Positions 5,932-14,229 of a stretch of DNA of 14,244 nucleotides are shown here, one piece after another. The translations under genes and the position numbers were made by a program. The notes below the pieces were generated by a model that saw only the letters and a list, made by a program, of their open reading frames with translations, made no database searches and had not been told where the DNA came from. The stretch is from Bacillota bacterium (GTDB lineage Bacteria > Bacillota > Clostridia > Lachnospirales > Lachnospiraceae). The stretch lies in the NCBI GenBank assembly GCA_023415055.1, contig JAEZLZ010000136.1, forward strand, positions 1 through 14,244. The letters are read 5' to 3'. The number at the start of each line of letters is the position of its first letter. Within the stretch, counting starts at the first letter, position 1.

Positions 5932-7437
5932 ATGATTCGGATTATTATCGTTGATGATGAATTGCTTTCCAGAATCGGAATCCAGTCCTTTATCGACGGA
6001 AAGAAGGATATTTCTGTTGACGGAGTCTTCGGTCTGGCATCGGAGGCATTGGAGTTTCTGGATAAGAACCAGATTGATATAGTAATAACAGATATTGAGA
6101 TGGCAGATATGAATGGGCTGGAATTTATAAAAGAAATCCGGAATAGGAATTTAGCCGATGGAATTATTATATTGAGTTGCCATGATAATTTTGAGTATGC
6201 CAGGGAAGCTATTTCTTTAGGAACTGATAGCTATATGATAAAACATAATATTAACGAGAAAGCGCTGCTGGATGAGATCTACCATGTTTATCAAAAGATT
6301 TCTGCATTACCCTCCAGAAAAAATATCTCTGTAAATAAAACAGCAGTGCAGATTGAAGAGAACGGAATATATATAATCGGTGTGCTTAAGTTCTTAAATG
6401 CATATTCAGGAGATGAAAGGCCTCTGCTCGGAGGTCAGGTGGAAGAGACCATGCTGATACACCTAATTGAAGGAATCGTAAATCAATACCATATGGGGAC
6501 GTTGTTCGCACCTTATAAGAAGGAGATGTTTATAATTTTTCGCTTCGATACGGATACAAGCCAGCAGGAACGTGCCGCCAAAGTGAGAGATTATGTGCTT
6601 GAGCTGAGAAGAAATGTAGAACAGTATATTAATAAATCATTACTTTTTGGAATTAGTCCGGAATTCAGGGATTTAAGAGAAGTTTCCATATGTTATCAAA
6701 AGGCTGTTATAGCATCGGAATTTTGCTTTTATGATGAAGATAAATATATTTTTGACAGCTGCCGTACTGACAATTCCGAAATACCAGAGGTAAACTTTGC
6801 TGCGGATAATTTCCTGGACGAGGAAGGAATTGGACAGTTTATGGAAGAATTTAATTCCTTTCTCAAAAAATGCAGAGAAAATAGCTGTGATATCAAACTA
6901 GTAAAGCAGACTTTAATTCAATATGTCTATGCTCTAGTCTATAAGGTTCTGGACGAATATCGTTTTCATGAAGAATTGAAGAAAAAATGGAATTCCAAAT
7001 ATCAGTTTATACCGGTAATCATGTCTGCTGAGAATATTCATGCATTAAGAATTAATTTAAAATCGGTTATAACCCAGTTCCAGGAAGAGTTATTGGATCA
7101 GCTACGAAAGGATGAATTCACGGAAGTGTTCCAGTTTATCAACAGTAATCTATCCTTAAAGCTTACGTTATCGGAAGTGGCGGCTATGAATTGTATGAGT
7201 ATACCGTCCTTCTGCAAGAAATTCAAGGAAAGAACCGGGATGACACTAGTACAATATATCAACCAGCAAAAAATAGAACGTGTGAAGACATACTTGAAGA
7301 ATCAAAGCTACTCTCTGGAGCAGATAGCGGAAATGACAGGTTTTACAAATGAAAATTATATGATTCGAGTATTTAAAAAGGTTACCGGACAAACCGTTAA
7401 AGATTATCGTTCGGATTGTAACGATATAGGAATGTGA
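5932..7437 (+). CDS. YesN-type AraC-family response regulator
   Basis: A 501-residue regulator. The receiver domain (1-120) has the acidic pair D8/D9, the phosphorylation site D54 (VITDIEMADMNG), the switch residue S82 (LSCHDNFEYA) and K104. A middle region of about 270 residues, usual for YesN-type proteins, has no recognised catalytic motif. The C-terminal AraC DNA-binding domain (about 395-495) contains two helix-turn-helix units: LTLSEVAAMNCMSIPSFCKKF and YSLEQIAEMTGFTNENYMIR, ending in the family signature FKKVTGQTVKDYR. ATG 5932 has GTGAGGA just before it, overlapping the kinase stop. It is the direct partner of that kinase and most likely activates the transporter-hydrolase operon starting at 7598. 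A hairpin follows 65 bases after its stop. Confidence 0.93.
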   Translation: MIRIIIVDDELLSRIGIQSFIDGKKDISVDGVFGLASEALEFLDKNQIDIVITDIEMADMNGLEFIKEIRNRNLADGIIILSCHDNFEYAREAISLGTDSYMIKHNINEKALLDEIYHVYQKISALPSRKNISVNKTAVQIEENGIYIIGVLKFLNAYSGDERPLLGGQVEETMLIHLIEGIVNQYHMGTLFAPYKKEMFIIFRFDTDTSQQERAAKVRDYVLELRRNVEQYINKSLLFGISPEFRDLREVSICYQKAVIASEFCFYDEDKYIFDSCRTDNSEIPEVNFAADNFLDEEGIGQFMEEFNSFLKKCRENSCDIKLVKQTLIQYVYALVYKVLDEYRFHEELKKKWNSKYQFIPVIMSAENIHALRINLKSVITQFQEELLDQLRKDEFTEVFQFINSNLSLKLTLSEVAAMNCMSIPSFCKKFKERTGMTLVQYINQQKIERVKTYLKNQSYSLEQIAEMTGFTNENYMIRVFKKVTGQTVKDYRSDCNDIGM

Positions 7438-7439
7438 AC

Positions 7440-7522
7440 CTGTTTATAGGATTTTTAATCTATGATGATAGGTCTGATATTAATAATATAATAATTTGAA
7501 GGAAAGAGAGAAGTCTGTTTAT
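7440..7522 (+). repeat. Direct repeat CTGTTTAT upstream of the transporter operon
   Basis: CTGTTTAT is found at 7440-7447 and 7515-7522, both followed by similar bases (AGGAT and GGAAT). The spacing is 75 bases, close to seven helical turns. The pair lies in the only intergenic gap between the regulator and the operon it is expected to control, so it may be a binding-site pair. The second copy also sits in the hairpin at 7503-7545, so chance is possible. Confidence 0.3.
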
Positions 7523-7545
7523 GGAATATACGGATTTCTCTCTTT
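7503..7545 (+). terminator. Hairpin between regulator and transporter genes
   Basis: AAAGAGAGAA (7503-7512) pairs with TTCTCTCTTT (7536-7545), and GTCTGT (7513-7518) with ACGGAT (7530-7535) including two G-U pairs, giving a 16-bp stem with an 11-base loop. The stem ends in three T, but no longer T-run follows. It likely terminates or weakens the kinase-regulator transcript, separating it from the operon downstream. Confidence 0.6.
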
Positions 7546-7550
7546 ATAAT
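7545..7550 (+). promoter_or_regulatory. Candidate -10 of the transporter-hydrolase operon
   Basis: A perfect TATAAT (7545-7550) overlaps the end of the hairpin. The -35 position at 17 bases is TGGAAT (three of six matches). A good -10 with a poor -35 fits a promoter that needs an activator, here plausibly the AraC-type regulator. The predicted leader to the ATG at 7598 is about 40 bases. Confidence 0.4.
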
Positions 7551-7597
7551 ATGAGTGTTAATTGATTTTTATTATTCAAATAAAAAGGAGGATTATT

Positions 7598-8914
7598 ATG
7601 AAATTAAAGAAAATTGGGGCGGTACTTTTATCTGTTGCTATGATGGGAACTATGCTCGCCGGATGTAATAGCTCCACATCGACTGATACGAATCAGGAGG
7701 ATACGACAGCGGATGTGACAGAAAGCGCCGATAAAGCAGAAACAACATCCGACAATGCAGTGTCAGGAACTATCACAGTATGGGAGCATGCCTATAGTTT
7801 TGAAGACAGTCTCAAGGATGTTATTGCAGGATTTGAAAAGCAATATCCGGATGTGGATGTACAATATGAAATAAAGGACGGTCAGGATTATTACAGTATA
7901 CTGTCTACCGCAATTCAGTCAGGGGATGGACCGGATCTATTTTGGACTAACGGAACGGCAACCAGCAATATGACCGATTTTGTTACAAATGATGTATGTT
8001 ATAATCTTACAGATGCAGTTGACTTGAGCCTGTTTGATGAAAACACTCTGAAAATAACTCAGATTGATGGAAAATCATATTCCATTCCTTGGCTGACAAT
8101 GGACACCAGAACGGTATATTATAATAAAGACTTATTTAGTGAGAACGGCTGGACAGTACCTACAAGCTTTAACGAATTTGAAGCTTTGCTTGAAACTGTA
8201 AAGAATGCCGGATATACACCGATTTCTCTGTGTGCAATGGATCCTTATAGTCTCTTATTTGCATTTGAACCAATCCTTTCTGCTTATGATGTAAATTATA
8301 CTAAGGGTCTTTCTGATTATTCCGTATCTGCAACAGATAAACCGGTGGCAGACACCTTAAATCTGATGCTAGATTGGGCTAATAAGGGCTATTACGGAGA
8401 TAACTGGCTTGGAGTAGCTGATGGTAATGCACAAATACTTGCATTCACTTCAGGTAAAGCTGCTATGAGTATCTCAGGTTCCTGGGATGCCGCTACGATC
8501 AGCCAAAATAATCCGGATTTGAATTTCGGTGCATTTGCGGTACCGGCAGAAGACGGAACAACAGGCCTTGTTGGTACACCGGCAAATGGCTTTTCTGTGA
8601 ATGCAGCTTCAAAGAATATGGATGCGGCATTGGCATTTGCTAACTATTGCGCAAGTTTAGAAGCACAGACCGTCTGGGTACAGTCTCAGGGTGCTGTTTC
8701 GGCTAGTCAGGATATTGAAGCATCTTCTGATATTGCTAAGGAAATCAGTGAGGGTGGAAAAGGTAATATCTACACAAGCTGGCAGAGTGTGTTGGCAAAC
8801 CATTCAGCCGACGGTACAGCTGCAACAATATGGAGTGAAGATTTCCCTAAAGTTTTCTCTGGAGATTTAACAGTAGATGATTTCTTAAACGAAATTAGTG
8901 AAGTAATGAAGTAA
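7598..8914 (+). CDS. Extracellular solute-binding lipoprotein of a sugar ABC transporter
   Basis: A 438-residue lipoprotein of the family 1 solute-binding type (SBP_bac_1). The N-terminus MKLKKIGAVLLSVAMMGTML leads into the lipobox LAGC, with C23 as the lipidated residue; a Ser/Thr/Asp/Glu-rich linker follows, then the core begins GTITVWEHAY. Family features include DGPDLFWTNGTATSN, YYNKDLFSENGWTVPTSFNE and the typical FTSGKAAMSISGSWD loop. It should capture an oligosaccharide outside the membrane and deliver it to the two permeases that follow. ATG 7598 is the start because AAAAAGGAGG (7582-7591) precedes it and it places the signal peptide at the very N-terminus; the frame is open back to a TTG at 7562. 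It is the first gene of the operon and probably the most expressed, given the hairpin after it. The sugar cannot be read from the sequence. Confidence 0.93.
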   Translation: MKLKKIGAVLLSVAMMGTMLAGCNSSTSTDTNQEDTTADVTESADKAETTSDNAVSGTITVWEHAYSFEDSLKDVIAGFEKQYPDVDVQYEIKDGQDYYSILSTAIQSGDGPDLFWTNGTATSNMTDFVTNDVCYNLTDAVDLSLFDENTLKITQIDGKSYSIPWLTMDTRTVYYNKDLFSENGWTVPTSFNEFEALLETVKNAGYTPISLCAMDPYSLLFAFEPILSAYDVNYTKGLSDYSVSATDKPVADTLNLMLDWANKGYYGDNWLGVADGNAQILAFTSGKAAMSISGSWDAATISQNNPDLNFGAFAVPAEDGTTGLVGTPANGFSVNAASKNMDAALAFANYCASLEAQTVWVQSQGAVSASQDIEASSDIAKEISEGGKGNIYTSWQSVLANHSADGTAATIWSEDFPKVFSGDLTVDDFLNEISEVMK

Positions 8915-8942
8915 CAAAATCAACTATAGTTTAAACGATAAT

Positions 8943-8977
8943 AAATGCTGGTTCTTTTTGCTAAGAACCAGCATTTT
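8943..8977 (+). terminator. Intra-operon attenuator hairpin
   Basis: AAATGCTGGTTCTT (8943-8956) and AAGAACCAGCATTT (8963-8976) form a perfect 14-bp stem with loop TTTGCT; only four T (8974-8977) follow before the ribosome binding site AGGAGG (8978-8983) of the permease gene. It could act as a partial terminator or as a 3' stabiliser of the binding-protein message, giving more binding protein than permease. Hairpins in this position are common in Gram-positive sugar operons. Confidence 0.75.
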
Positions 8978-8988
8978 AGGAGGTTTTT

Positions 8989-9885
8989 ATGAGATGTAAA
9001 AGAAAACATTTGCTTTTTATCGCTCCAGGCTTTATCTTTTATACAATTTTTATTATTGTACCTGTTATATACGTTTTGTATCTGAGCTTTTTTGACTGGT
9101 CCGGTTTGGGCCCAATGAAATTCGTAGGTATTGATAATTTTAAAACACTATTCACAGATTCACGAATAGCCCCTACCTTTTTGCGGGCTGTTTTAAATAA
9201 TTTAAAATATCTTTTATGCGTCTGGTTTGTTATTACACCACTTCAGTATATCTTAGCTTACATATTTTACATTAAGATCCCACTGTATAAATATATTAAA
9301 TTTATGGTGTTTTTACCCTATGTAATCAGCTCGACGATAGTTAGCTTTTTTGCAACCCTTATCTTTGATCCAAATATAGGATATCTGAATAATATTCTGG
9401 ATAAAATCGGGTTAAGTGGCGGTGCATGGTTCGGCGATCCGAAATGGGCGTTTAAACTGATGATCATCATGATTATCTGGCAGAGTGCCGGTTCGGGTAT
9501 TATGATATTCTATTCTAACTTAATGGACATTCCTCAGGAAACCATGGAAGCCTGCCGGATTGACGGATGTAATGAGCGCCAAAGATTTATCCATATATTG
9601 CTTCCTATGTCACTTCCTGCCTGTGCTTCTATCATAACTATGAGTACAATTTGGGCGCTTGCTATTTTTGATATGCCATTTATTCTGGGCGGATCAAACG
9701 GAGGTGTGAGCAATTCTCTGGATTTTGTAAATTTGGTATTTTACCGCTATACTTTCGGAAGCGCATTAAATGGAAAATCAGATCTGGGATTCGGTGCTTC
9801 CATATGCGTTATTATGTTTATCACAATGTTCGTGATTGCTGCCGTACAGAATAAAATACTATCCAAATTTGAATATGAAAACTAG
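8989..9885 (+). CDS. Sugar ABC transporter permease, MsmF/YesP-like
   Basis: A 298-residue inner-membrane permease with about six transmembrane helices. The first (about 8-33, LLFIAPGFIFYTIFIIVPV) is followed by the typical SFFDWSGLGP...FVGIDNFKTLF segment. The cytoplasmic EAA loop that contacts the ATPase is at about 183-208: PQETMEACRIDGCNERQRF and then HILLPMSLP. Length and layout match the MalF/MsmF class of carbohydrate uptake (CUT1) transporters. ATG 8989 has AGGAGG (8978-8983) directly before it, immediately after the attenuator stem. The stop TAG (9883-9885) overlaps the binding site of the next permease, so translation is coupled. It pairs with the next gene to form the channel. No ATPase gene lies in the operon. 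Confidence 0.93.
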   Translation: MRCKRKHLLFIAPGFIFYTIFIIVPVIYVLYLSFFDWSGLGPMKFVGIDNFKTLFTDSRIAPTFLRAVLNNLKYLLCVWFVITPLQYILAYIFYIKIPLYKYIKFMVFLPYVISSTIVSFFATLIFDPNIGYLNNILDKIGLSGGAWFGDPKWAFKLMIIMIIWQSAGSGIMIFYSNLMDIPQETMEACRIDGCNERQRFIHILLPMSLPACASIITMSTIWALAIFDMPFILGGSNGGVSNSLDFVNLVFYRYTFGSALNGKSDLGFGASICVIMFITMFVIAAVQNKILSKFEYEN

Positions 9886-9897
9886 GAGGCAAGCTAT

Positions 9898-10755
9898 ATG
9901 AAAAAAAAGGCATCAGAGCATGAGATTCTGTCTCCGTCAGCGAAAATAATGCGTTGGATTTTAACAATTCTATTAGTAATCTATACTTGTTTTACATTTT
10001 TTGTATTATTAGTGACTTTCATCGATTCGTTTAAAACAAAAAGTGATCTGATTACGAATTTTACCGGCTTACCAAAGCAAATAAGTTTTGATAGTTATAA
10101 TACAGTATTTTTTGAAGATAATTTTTTGCGTTATTTTGGCAATAGTATAACATTAACAGTGTTTGGCACATTAGGATGTATCTTGCTCTCCTCAATGACT
10201 GCCTATGGAATTGCAAGATACCAATTTAAAGGAAAAGCATTAATAACGAGTTACTTTCTGGTTGGTCTAATGGTACCTGTTCAGGTCAGTGTGTTGCCGT
10301 TGTTCCTCATGCTGAAAAAAATCGGATTGTTGAACCATCTTCTGGGTTTGATTCTGGTGTACATATCAGGAATTTCGATGTCCTGCTTTATCTTTCAGAA
10401 ATTCTTTATAACGATACCGGTAGCATTGGAGGAATCTGCAAGACTGGACGGCGCGGGAGATTATAAGATTTTCTTTCGAATTATACTTCCGATCAGTAAG
10501 CCAGTGATTTTTACAATGATATTGATTACCGGAATCGGTCAGTGGAATGATTTTTATATGCCCATGATACTTTTAGGCAAAGAAAGAGTAAAGACTCTGA
10601 CACTTGCTATTTATCAATATATCGGCCAGTTTACAAAATATATGAATGTATCCATGGCTGCAGTTATAATAACATTAATTCCGGTTATTATAGTATATTT
10701 TCTTTTTTCTAAACAGATTGTGGAAGGACTTACCGGTGGAGCAGTAAAAGGCTGA
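9898..10755 (+). CDS. Sugar ABC transporter permease, MsmG/YesQ-like
   Basis: A 285-residue membrane permease of the MalG/MsmG class, second half of the channel. After a charged cytoplasmic start, helix 1 spans about 19-42, followed by FIDSFKTKSDLITNFTGLPK, a region typical of the class. The EAA loop is ALEESARLDGAGDYKIFFRI (176-195) then ILPIS. Toward the C-terminus GQWNDFYMPMILL (214-226) is a well-conserved family motif, and the protein ends FSKQIVEGLTGGAVKG, the usual C-terminal motif of these permeases. The binding site AGGAGG (9884-9889) overlaps the stop of the previous gene. The hydrolase gene follows after 57 bases with no terminator between, so all are likely one transcript. Confidence 0.94.
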   Translation: MKKKASEHEILSPSAKIMRWILTILLVIYTCFTFFVLLVTFIDSFKTKSDLITNFTGLPKQISFDSYNTVFFEDNFLRYFGNSITLTVFGTLGCILLSSMTAYGIARYQFKGKALITSYFLVGLMVPVQVSVLPLFLMLKKIGLLNHLLGLILVYISGISMSCFIFQKFFITIPVALEESARLDGAGDYKIFFRIILPISKPVIFTMILITGIGQWNDFYMPMILLGKERVKTLTLAIYQYIGQFTKYMNVSMAAVIITLIPVIIVYFLFSKQIVEGLTGGAVKG

Positions 10756-10812
10756 ATCAGAAAGGTATATATATTAAAGTAATATAGCTTAATTAAATCA
10801 CGGAGGGTTAAA

Positions 10813-13800
10813 ATGAAGAAGTATTTAAGTGAATTTGAAAATCCGTCATCAAAGTTTCGTGGAGCCCCCTTCTGGGCTTGGAACTGTCGTCTTGATAAGA
10901 AGCAACTGCTGCGTCAGCTTGAATATTTTAAAAAAATGGGGCTTGGCGGAGCTACGATCCATTGCAGAACCGGACTTGATACACCATATATGGGTGAAGA
11001 ATTTATGGGATTGGTAAAGGCCTGTGTGGAAAAAGCAAAAGAATTGAATATGAAGATATATCTTTATGATGAAGACCGATGGCCTTCCGGATTTGGAGGA
11101 GGAGAGGTCACCAAGAACATAAACTACAGAGCAAGGTACTTGGTATTCAGTAAAGCTGATCCGCAGGAAATATCTCAATCGGGTAAGGTTTGGAATGGAA
11201 GCAGTGCAGAAGCAGCTATTCAGGGAGATGGAGATTTACTTGCCAGATATGAAGTGAAGCTGACGGACGGTTATCTGACAAGCTATCGCAGACTGGATGA
11301 CGGGGAGGAAGGGGTCAATATATGGTATGCATACCGTGAGATTAAATCAGACGATCCCTGGTTTAATGACCAGGCTTATGTTGACACGCTGAATAAGGAT
11401 GCAATAGAGTGCTTTATTAAGACTACTCATGAAAAGTATGCAGCAGCATTCATTGATGATCTCGGAGATACAATACCTTCTATTTTTACCGATGAGCCTC
11501 AGTTCACTCATAAAAAGACCATTGGCAGAGCCGATGACACGAAGGGAATCATCATTTCTTATACCGATGATTTTGAAGAAACCTATTATAACACTTATGG
11601 TGAAAGCTTTCTGGATCATCTGCCCGAGATATTCTGGGAACTTCCGGAGGGGAAAATATCAACTGCGAGATACCGTTATCATGACCATCTGGCAGAGCGT
11701 TTTGCACAGTCATATTCAGATACGATAGGTTCCTGGTGTAACGAACATCATATTGCATTGACCGGTCATATGATGGAGGAGCCGACACTGTTATCACAGA
11801 CGCATGCACTCGGAGAGGCGATGCGGCATTACCGTGGTTTCAAAATTCCGGGTATTGATATGCTGTGTGACCGCAGAGAGTACACAACGGCTAAGCAAGC
11901 ACAAAGTGCTGCCCATCAGATGGGAGGTACAGAAGTAACCAGTGAACTGTATGGAGTCACAAACTGGGATTTTGATTTTCGCGGTCATAAGCTTCAGGGT
12001 GATTGGCAGGCTGCATTAGGAGTTACTCACAGAGTACAACATTTGTCCTGGGTATCGATGGAAGGAGAGGCAAAGAGGGATTATCCGGCATCCATTTCAT
12101 ATCAGTCACCCTGGAGTGAAAAATATTCATTAATAGAAGATTACTTTGCCAGAGTCAATACGGCTTTGATGAGTGGCAAGCCGCATGTACGTATCGGAGT
12201 AATACATCCGATTGAAAGCTATTGGCTTTACTTCGGCCCTGACGAGCAGACGAAATCAAAGCGTGATAATCTGGAAAAGCAATTTTCAGACCTGACAGAA
12301 TGGCTTTTATTCGGACTGACGGATTTTGATTTTATATCCGAAGCATTATGGGAGACTCTGGGCGGCTCAGAGACCGGTAATAAAATTATGGTGGGAGAGA
12401 TGGCCTATGATGTAATAATCGTCCCGGGTCTGGTTACTTACCGTTCCTCTACGGTTAAAAGGTTAAAAGACTTTGAGGATAAAGGCGGTAAGGTAATTTT
12501 TATGGGGGACGTGGGCAAGTATGTGGATGCAGCAGAGAGTCCTCTGCCCTCAGAACTTGCTAATAAAGGAATACGAATTCCCTTTAATAAAGATGAATTA
12601 ATGAGTACTCTTGCAGATTATCGTACTGTGGATATGTTTGATATGAGAGGTATAAGGAGTGACCATTATATTTATCAGATGAGAGAGGTTGGTGATGATA
12701 GGATTGTATTCATAGCCAATGGGACAAAGAATGAAAATCCTGATATTCCGGTTAGTGAGACATATCAAATAATTATAACAGGAAACTATGATGTTGAAAT
12801 TCTCGATGCCATGACAGGAGATAAAAACAGATGCTATGTGGAACATAGAAAAGGGAAAACAATACTCCAGTATACATTTTATGAAGAGGACAGTTTATTG
12901 CTCTATCTGACAGCCAATGACGGTGCTGCCGAGAGGATAACAGACACATCAAAACAGGAGGAACTAAAGCCGGTTCAGATACTTAATACGGTTACATCAT
13001 ATCAGTTGGCTGAGCCAAATGTATTGATGCTTGACCAGGCGGAATATTCTCTTGACGGGGAAGCTTTTAATCCTTTGGATGAGGTGCTAAGGATCGATAA
13101 TATTTTAAGAGAGCGTCTGGGGTATCCGTTGAAGATGGAAGCCTATGCTCAGCCATGGACAAAAAAAGGTAAGGCAGAAATGAGCAGTCATAGACTGAAG
13201 CTACGGTATCAGATATCTTCCGAGGTTGATCAAAGGCCTGTAAGATTAGCAATAGAGACTCCAACCAATATGAAAATTACATGGAACCATCATGAGGTAC
13301 CCTTAAGCAGAAATGGCTATTATGTTGATGAAAGTATTCATATTTACAATCTGCCTTTGCTTCAAAAAGGAATCAATGAACTGATAATCGAAATGGATTA
13401 TGATCAGCTGAGCAATCTGGAGTGGTGCTATCTTCTGGGCGATTTTGGAGTAGCTATATATGGTAACAAATCGACAGTTGTATTGCCACATGATAAAATA
13501 GGATTTAGCAATCTGACATCTCAGGGCCTTCCGTTTTATGGAGGAAATATATCCTATCAATGTGAAGTAACCCTGCAGGATGGAACATATGTTGTGGAAA
13601 TAGCGAAGTTTCGTTCTCCTTTACTATCAGTTAAAGTGGACGGTCATGAAGCAGGGAATATAGCATTTTCACCGTATCGCTTATCTCTGGGACACTTAAC
13701 CAAAGGTAAACATACCATTGAGATTACCTGTTATGGTAACCGTATCAACACATTTGGAACGGTTCATAATTGTGATGAAAGTACGACCTGGTTTGGACCG

Positions 13801-13893
13801 GAATCATGGCGTACCACTGGTTTTGCTTATTCTTATGAGTATCAGCTTAAGAGGACTGGAATATTGGCGGCACCGAAACTGTACAGGATATAA
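10813..13893 (+). CDS. Large cytoplasmic glycoside hydrolase, GH106-like
   Basis: A 1026-residue enzyme without signal peptide, so it acts inside the cell on the imported sugar. The N-terminal part starts FRGAPFWAWNCRLDKKQLLR then GLGGATIHCRTGL and IYLYDEDRWPSGFGGGEV (82-99), a TIM-barrel beginning that resembles the GH106 alpha-L-rhamnosidase family and its relatives. Candidate catalytic or binding acids are E228 (IFTDEPQF), E322/E323 (GHMMEEPTLL) and E378 (VTSELYG). A Rossmann-like segment follows (about 458-570, RIGVIHPIESYWLYFGP and later DVIIVPGLVTYRSSTVK and GGKVIFMGDVG), as in GH42-like enzymes. The C-terminus (about 790-1026) is beta-sandwich-like, with QGLPFYGGNISYQCEVTLQ and PYRLSLGHLTKGKHTIEITC. 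GGAGGG (10802-10807) precedes ATG 10813. It is the last gene of the operon. Rhamnoside cleavage is the best guess; another alpha- or beta-glycoside is possible. Confidence 0.75.
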   Translation: MKKYLSEFENPSSKFRGAPFWAWNCRLDKKQLLRQLEYFKKMGLGGATIHCRTGLDTPYMGEEFMGLVKACVEKAKELNMKIYLYDEDRWPSGFGGGEVTKNINYRARYLVFSKADPQEISQSGKVWNGSSAEAAIQGDGDLLARYEVKLTDGYLTSYRRLDDGEEGVNIWYAYREIKSDDPWFNDQAYVDTLNKDAIECFIKTTHEKYAAAFIDDLGDTIPSIFTDEPQFTHKKTIGRADDTKGIIISYTDDFEETYYNTYGESFLDHLPEIFWELPEGKISTARYRYHDHLAERFAQSYSDTIGSWCNEHHIALTGHMMEEPTLLSQTHALGEAMRHYRGFKIPGIDMLCDRREYTTAKQAQSAAHQMGGTEVTSELYGVTNWDFDFRGHKLQGDWQAALGVTHRVQHLSWVSMEGEAKRDYPASISYQSPWSEKYSLIEDYFARVNTALMSGKPHVRIGVIHPIESYWLYFGPDEQTKSKRDNLEKQFSDLTEWLLFGLTDFDFISEALWETLGGSETGNKIMVGEMAYDVIIVPGLVTYRSSTVKRLKDFEDKGGKVIFMGDVGKYVDAAESPLPSELANKGIRIPFNKDELMSTLADYRTVDMFDMRGIRSDHYIYQMREVGDDRIVFIANGTKNENPDIPVSETYQIIITGNYDVEILDAMTGDKNRCYVEHRKGKTILQYTFYEEDSLLLYLTANDGAAERITDTSKQEELKPVQILNTVTSYQLAEPNVLMLDQAEYSLDGEAFNPLDEVLRIDNILRERLGYPLKMEAYAQPWTKKGKAEMSSHRLKLRYQISSEVDQRPVRLAIETPTNMKITWNHHEVPLSRNGYYVDESIHIYNLPLLQKGINELIIEMDYDQLSNLEWCYLLGDFGVAIYGNKSTVVLPHDKIGFSNLTSQGLPFYGGNISYQCEVTLQDGTYVVEIAKFRSPLLSVKVDGHEAGNIAFSPYRLSLGHLTKGKHTIEITCYGNRINTFGTVHNCDESTTWFGPESWRTTGFAYSYEYQLKRTGILAAPKLYRI

Positions 13894-14119
13894 AGCTGAA
13901 AATCCCGTATGAAAGCCCTATTATCATACAGTTCCCTTAATTAACACAGTACTTAACACCTTAATTGCTCGTTACGCGAAAGACAACTTGTGCTTTCAAC
14001 CTGCTTAATCGAATTCTATAATAATTAGGCGGCTGACGGTTTGACACTCGGATGTATAAATCCACTGTTGGAGACACCAGCCTAAGTTGGTCTACTTATT
14101 ATAACAAAACAGAACAGAA
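13894..14119. other. Intergenic stretch with no supported gene
   Basis: I see no gene here. GTATGA (13907-13912) and TCATAC (13924-13929) could form a weak hairpin behind the hydrolase gene, but it lacks a T-run. A TTGACA at 14041-14046 has no -10 at proper distance. GGCTG (14031-14035) and CAGCC (14078-14082) are complementary. The stretch 14029-14085 is open in one frame and begins right after a stop; it has no start codon or ribosome binding site. It looks like decayed or non-coding DNA. Confidence 0.4.
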
Positions 14120-14171
14120 GGGGCTGTTTCAAAACTAATTGATTAATTAGTGGAGAAACAGCTCTCTTTTT
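14120..14171 (+). terminator. Long terminator hairpin, possible left end of an insertion sequence
   Basis: GCTGTTTC (14123-14130) pairs with GAAACAGC (14155-14162), extended by three pairs on the outer side (two G-U); inside, ACTAATT (14134-14140) pairs with AATTAGT (14145-14151) around GATT. Five T follow (14167-14171). It fits a rho-independent terminator ending the hydrolase operon. Its start, GGGGCTGTTTCAAAA, also resembles the terminal inverted repeats of several insertion sequences in Clostridia, where such a hairpin shields the transposase from outside transcription. Confidence 0.65.
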
Positions 14172-14188
14172 ATGCTTAAAATCAAAAA

Positions 14189-14223
14189 TGCGGATTCCGA
14201 AGAATCCGCAAAAATGGTATAAT
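14189..14223 (+). promoter_or_regulatory. Hairpin plus extended -10 promoter reading out of the window
   Basis: TGCGGATTC (14189-14197) pairs perfectly with GAATCCGCA (14202-14210) around CGAA. Five bases later comes TGGTATAAT (14215-14223), a perfect extended -10. The hairpin occupies the -35 region, so it could be a binding site for a repressor such as a transposase. The promoter drives rightward transcription, probably into a transposase or similar gene outside the window. Confidence 0.55.
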
Positions 14224-14229
14224 TAGGTC

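Noticed and set aside
10849..11178. 109-codon antisense ORF inside the hydrolase gene
   Set aside because: It lies wholly opposite a well-supported coding region and has no recognisable domain; it is a shadow ORF.
11429..11728. 99-codon ORF in another frame of the hydrolase gene
   Set aside because: It overlaps the hydrolase on the same strand, where the main frame is intact and shows family motifs.
14029..14085. Short open stretch reading ADGLTLGCINPLLETPA before a stop
   Set aside because: It starts right after a stop codon and has no start codon, ribosome binding site or recognised family, so it is not called a gene.
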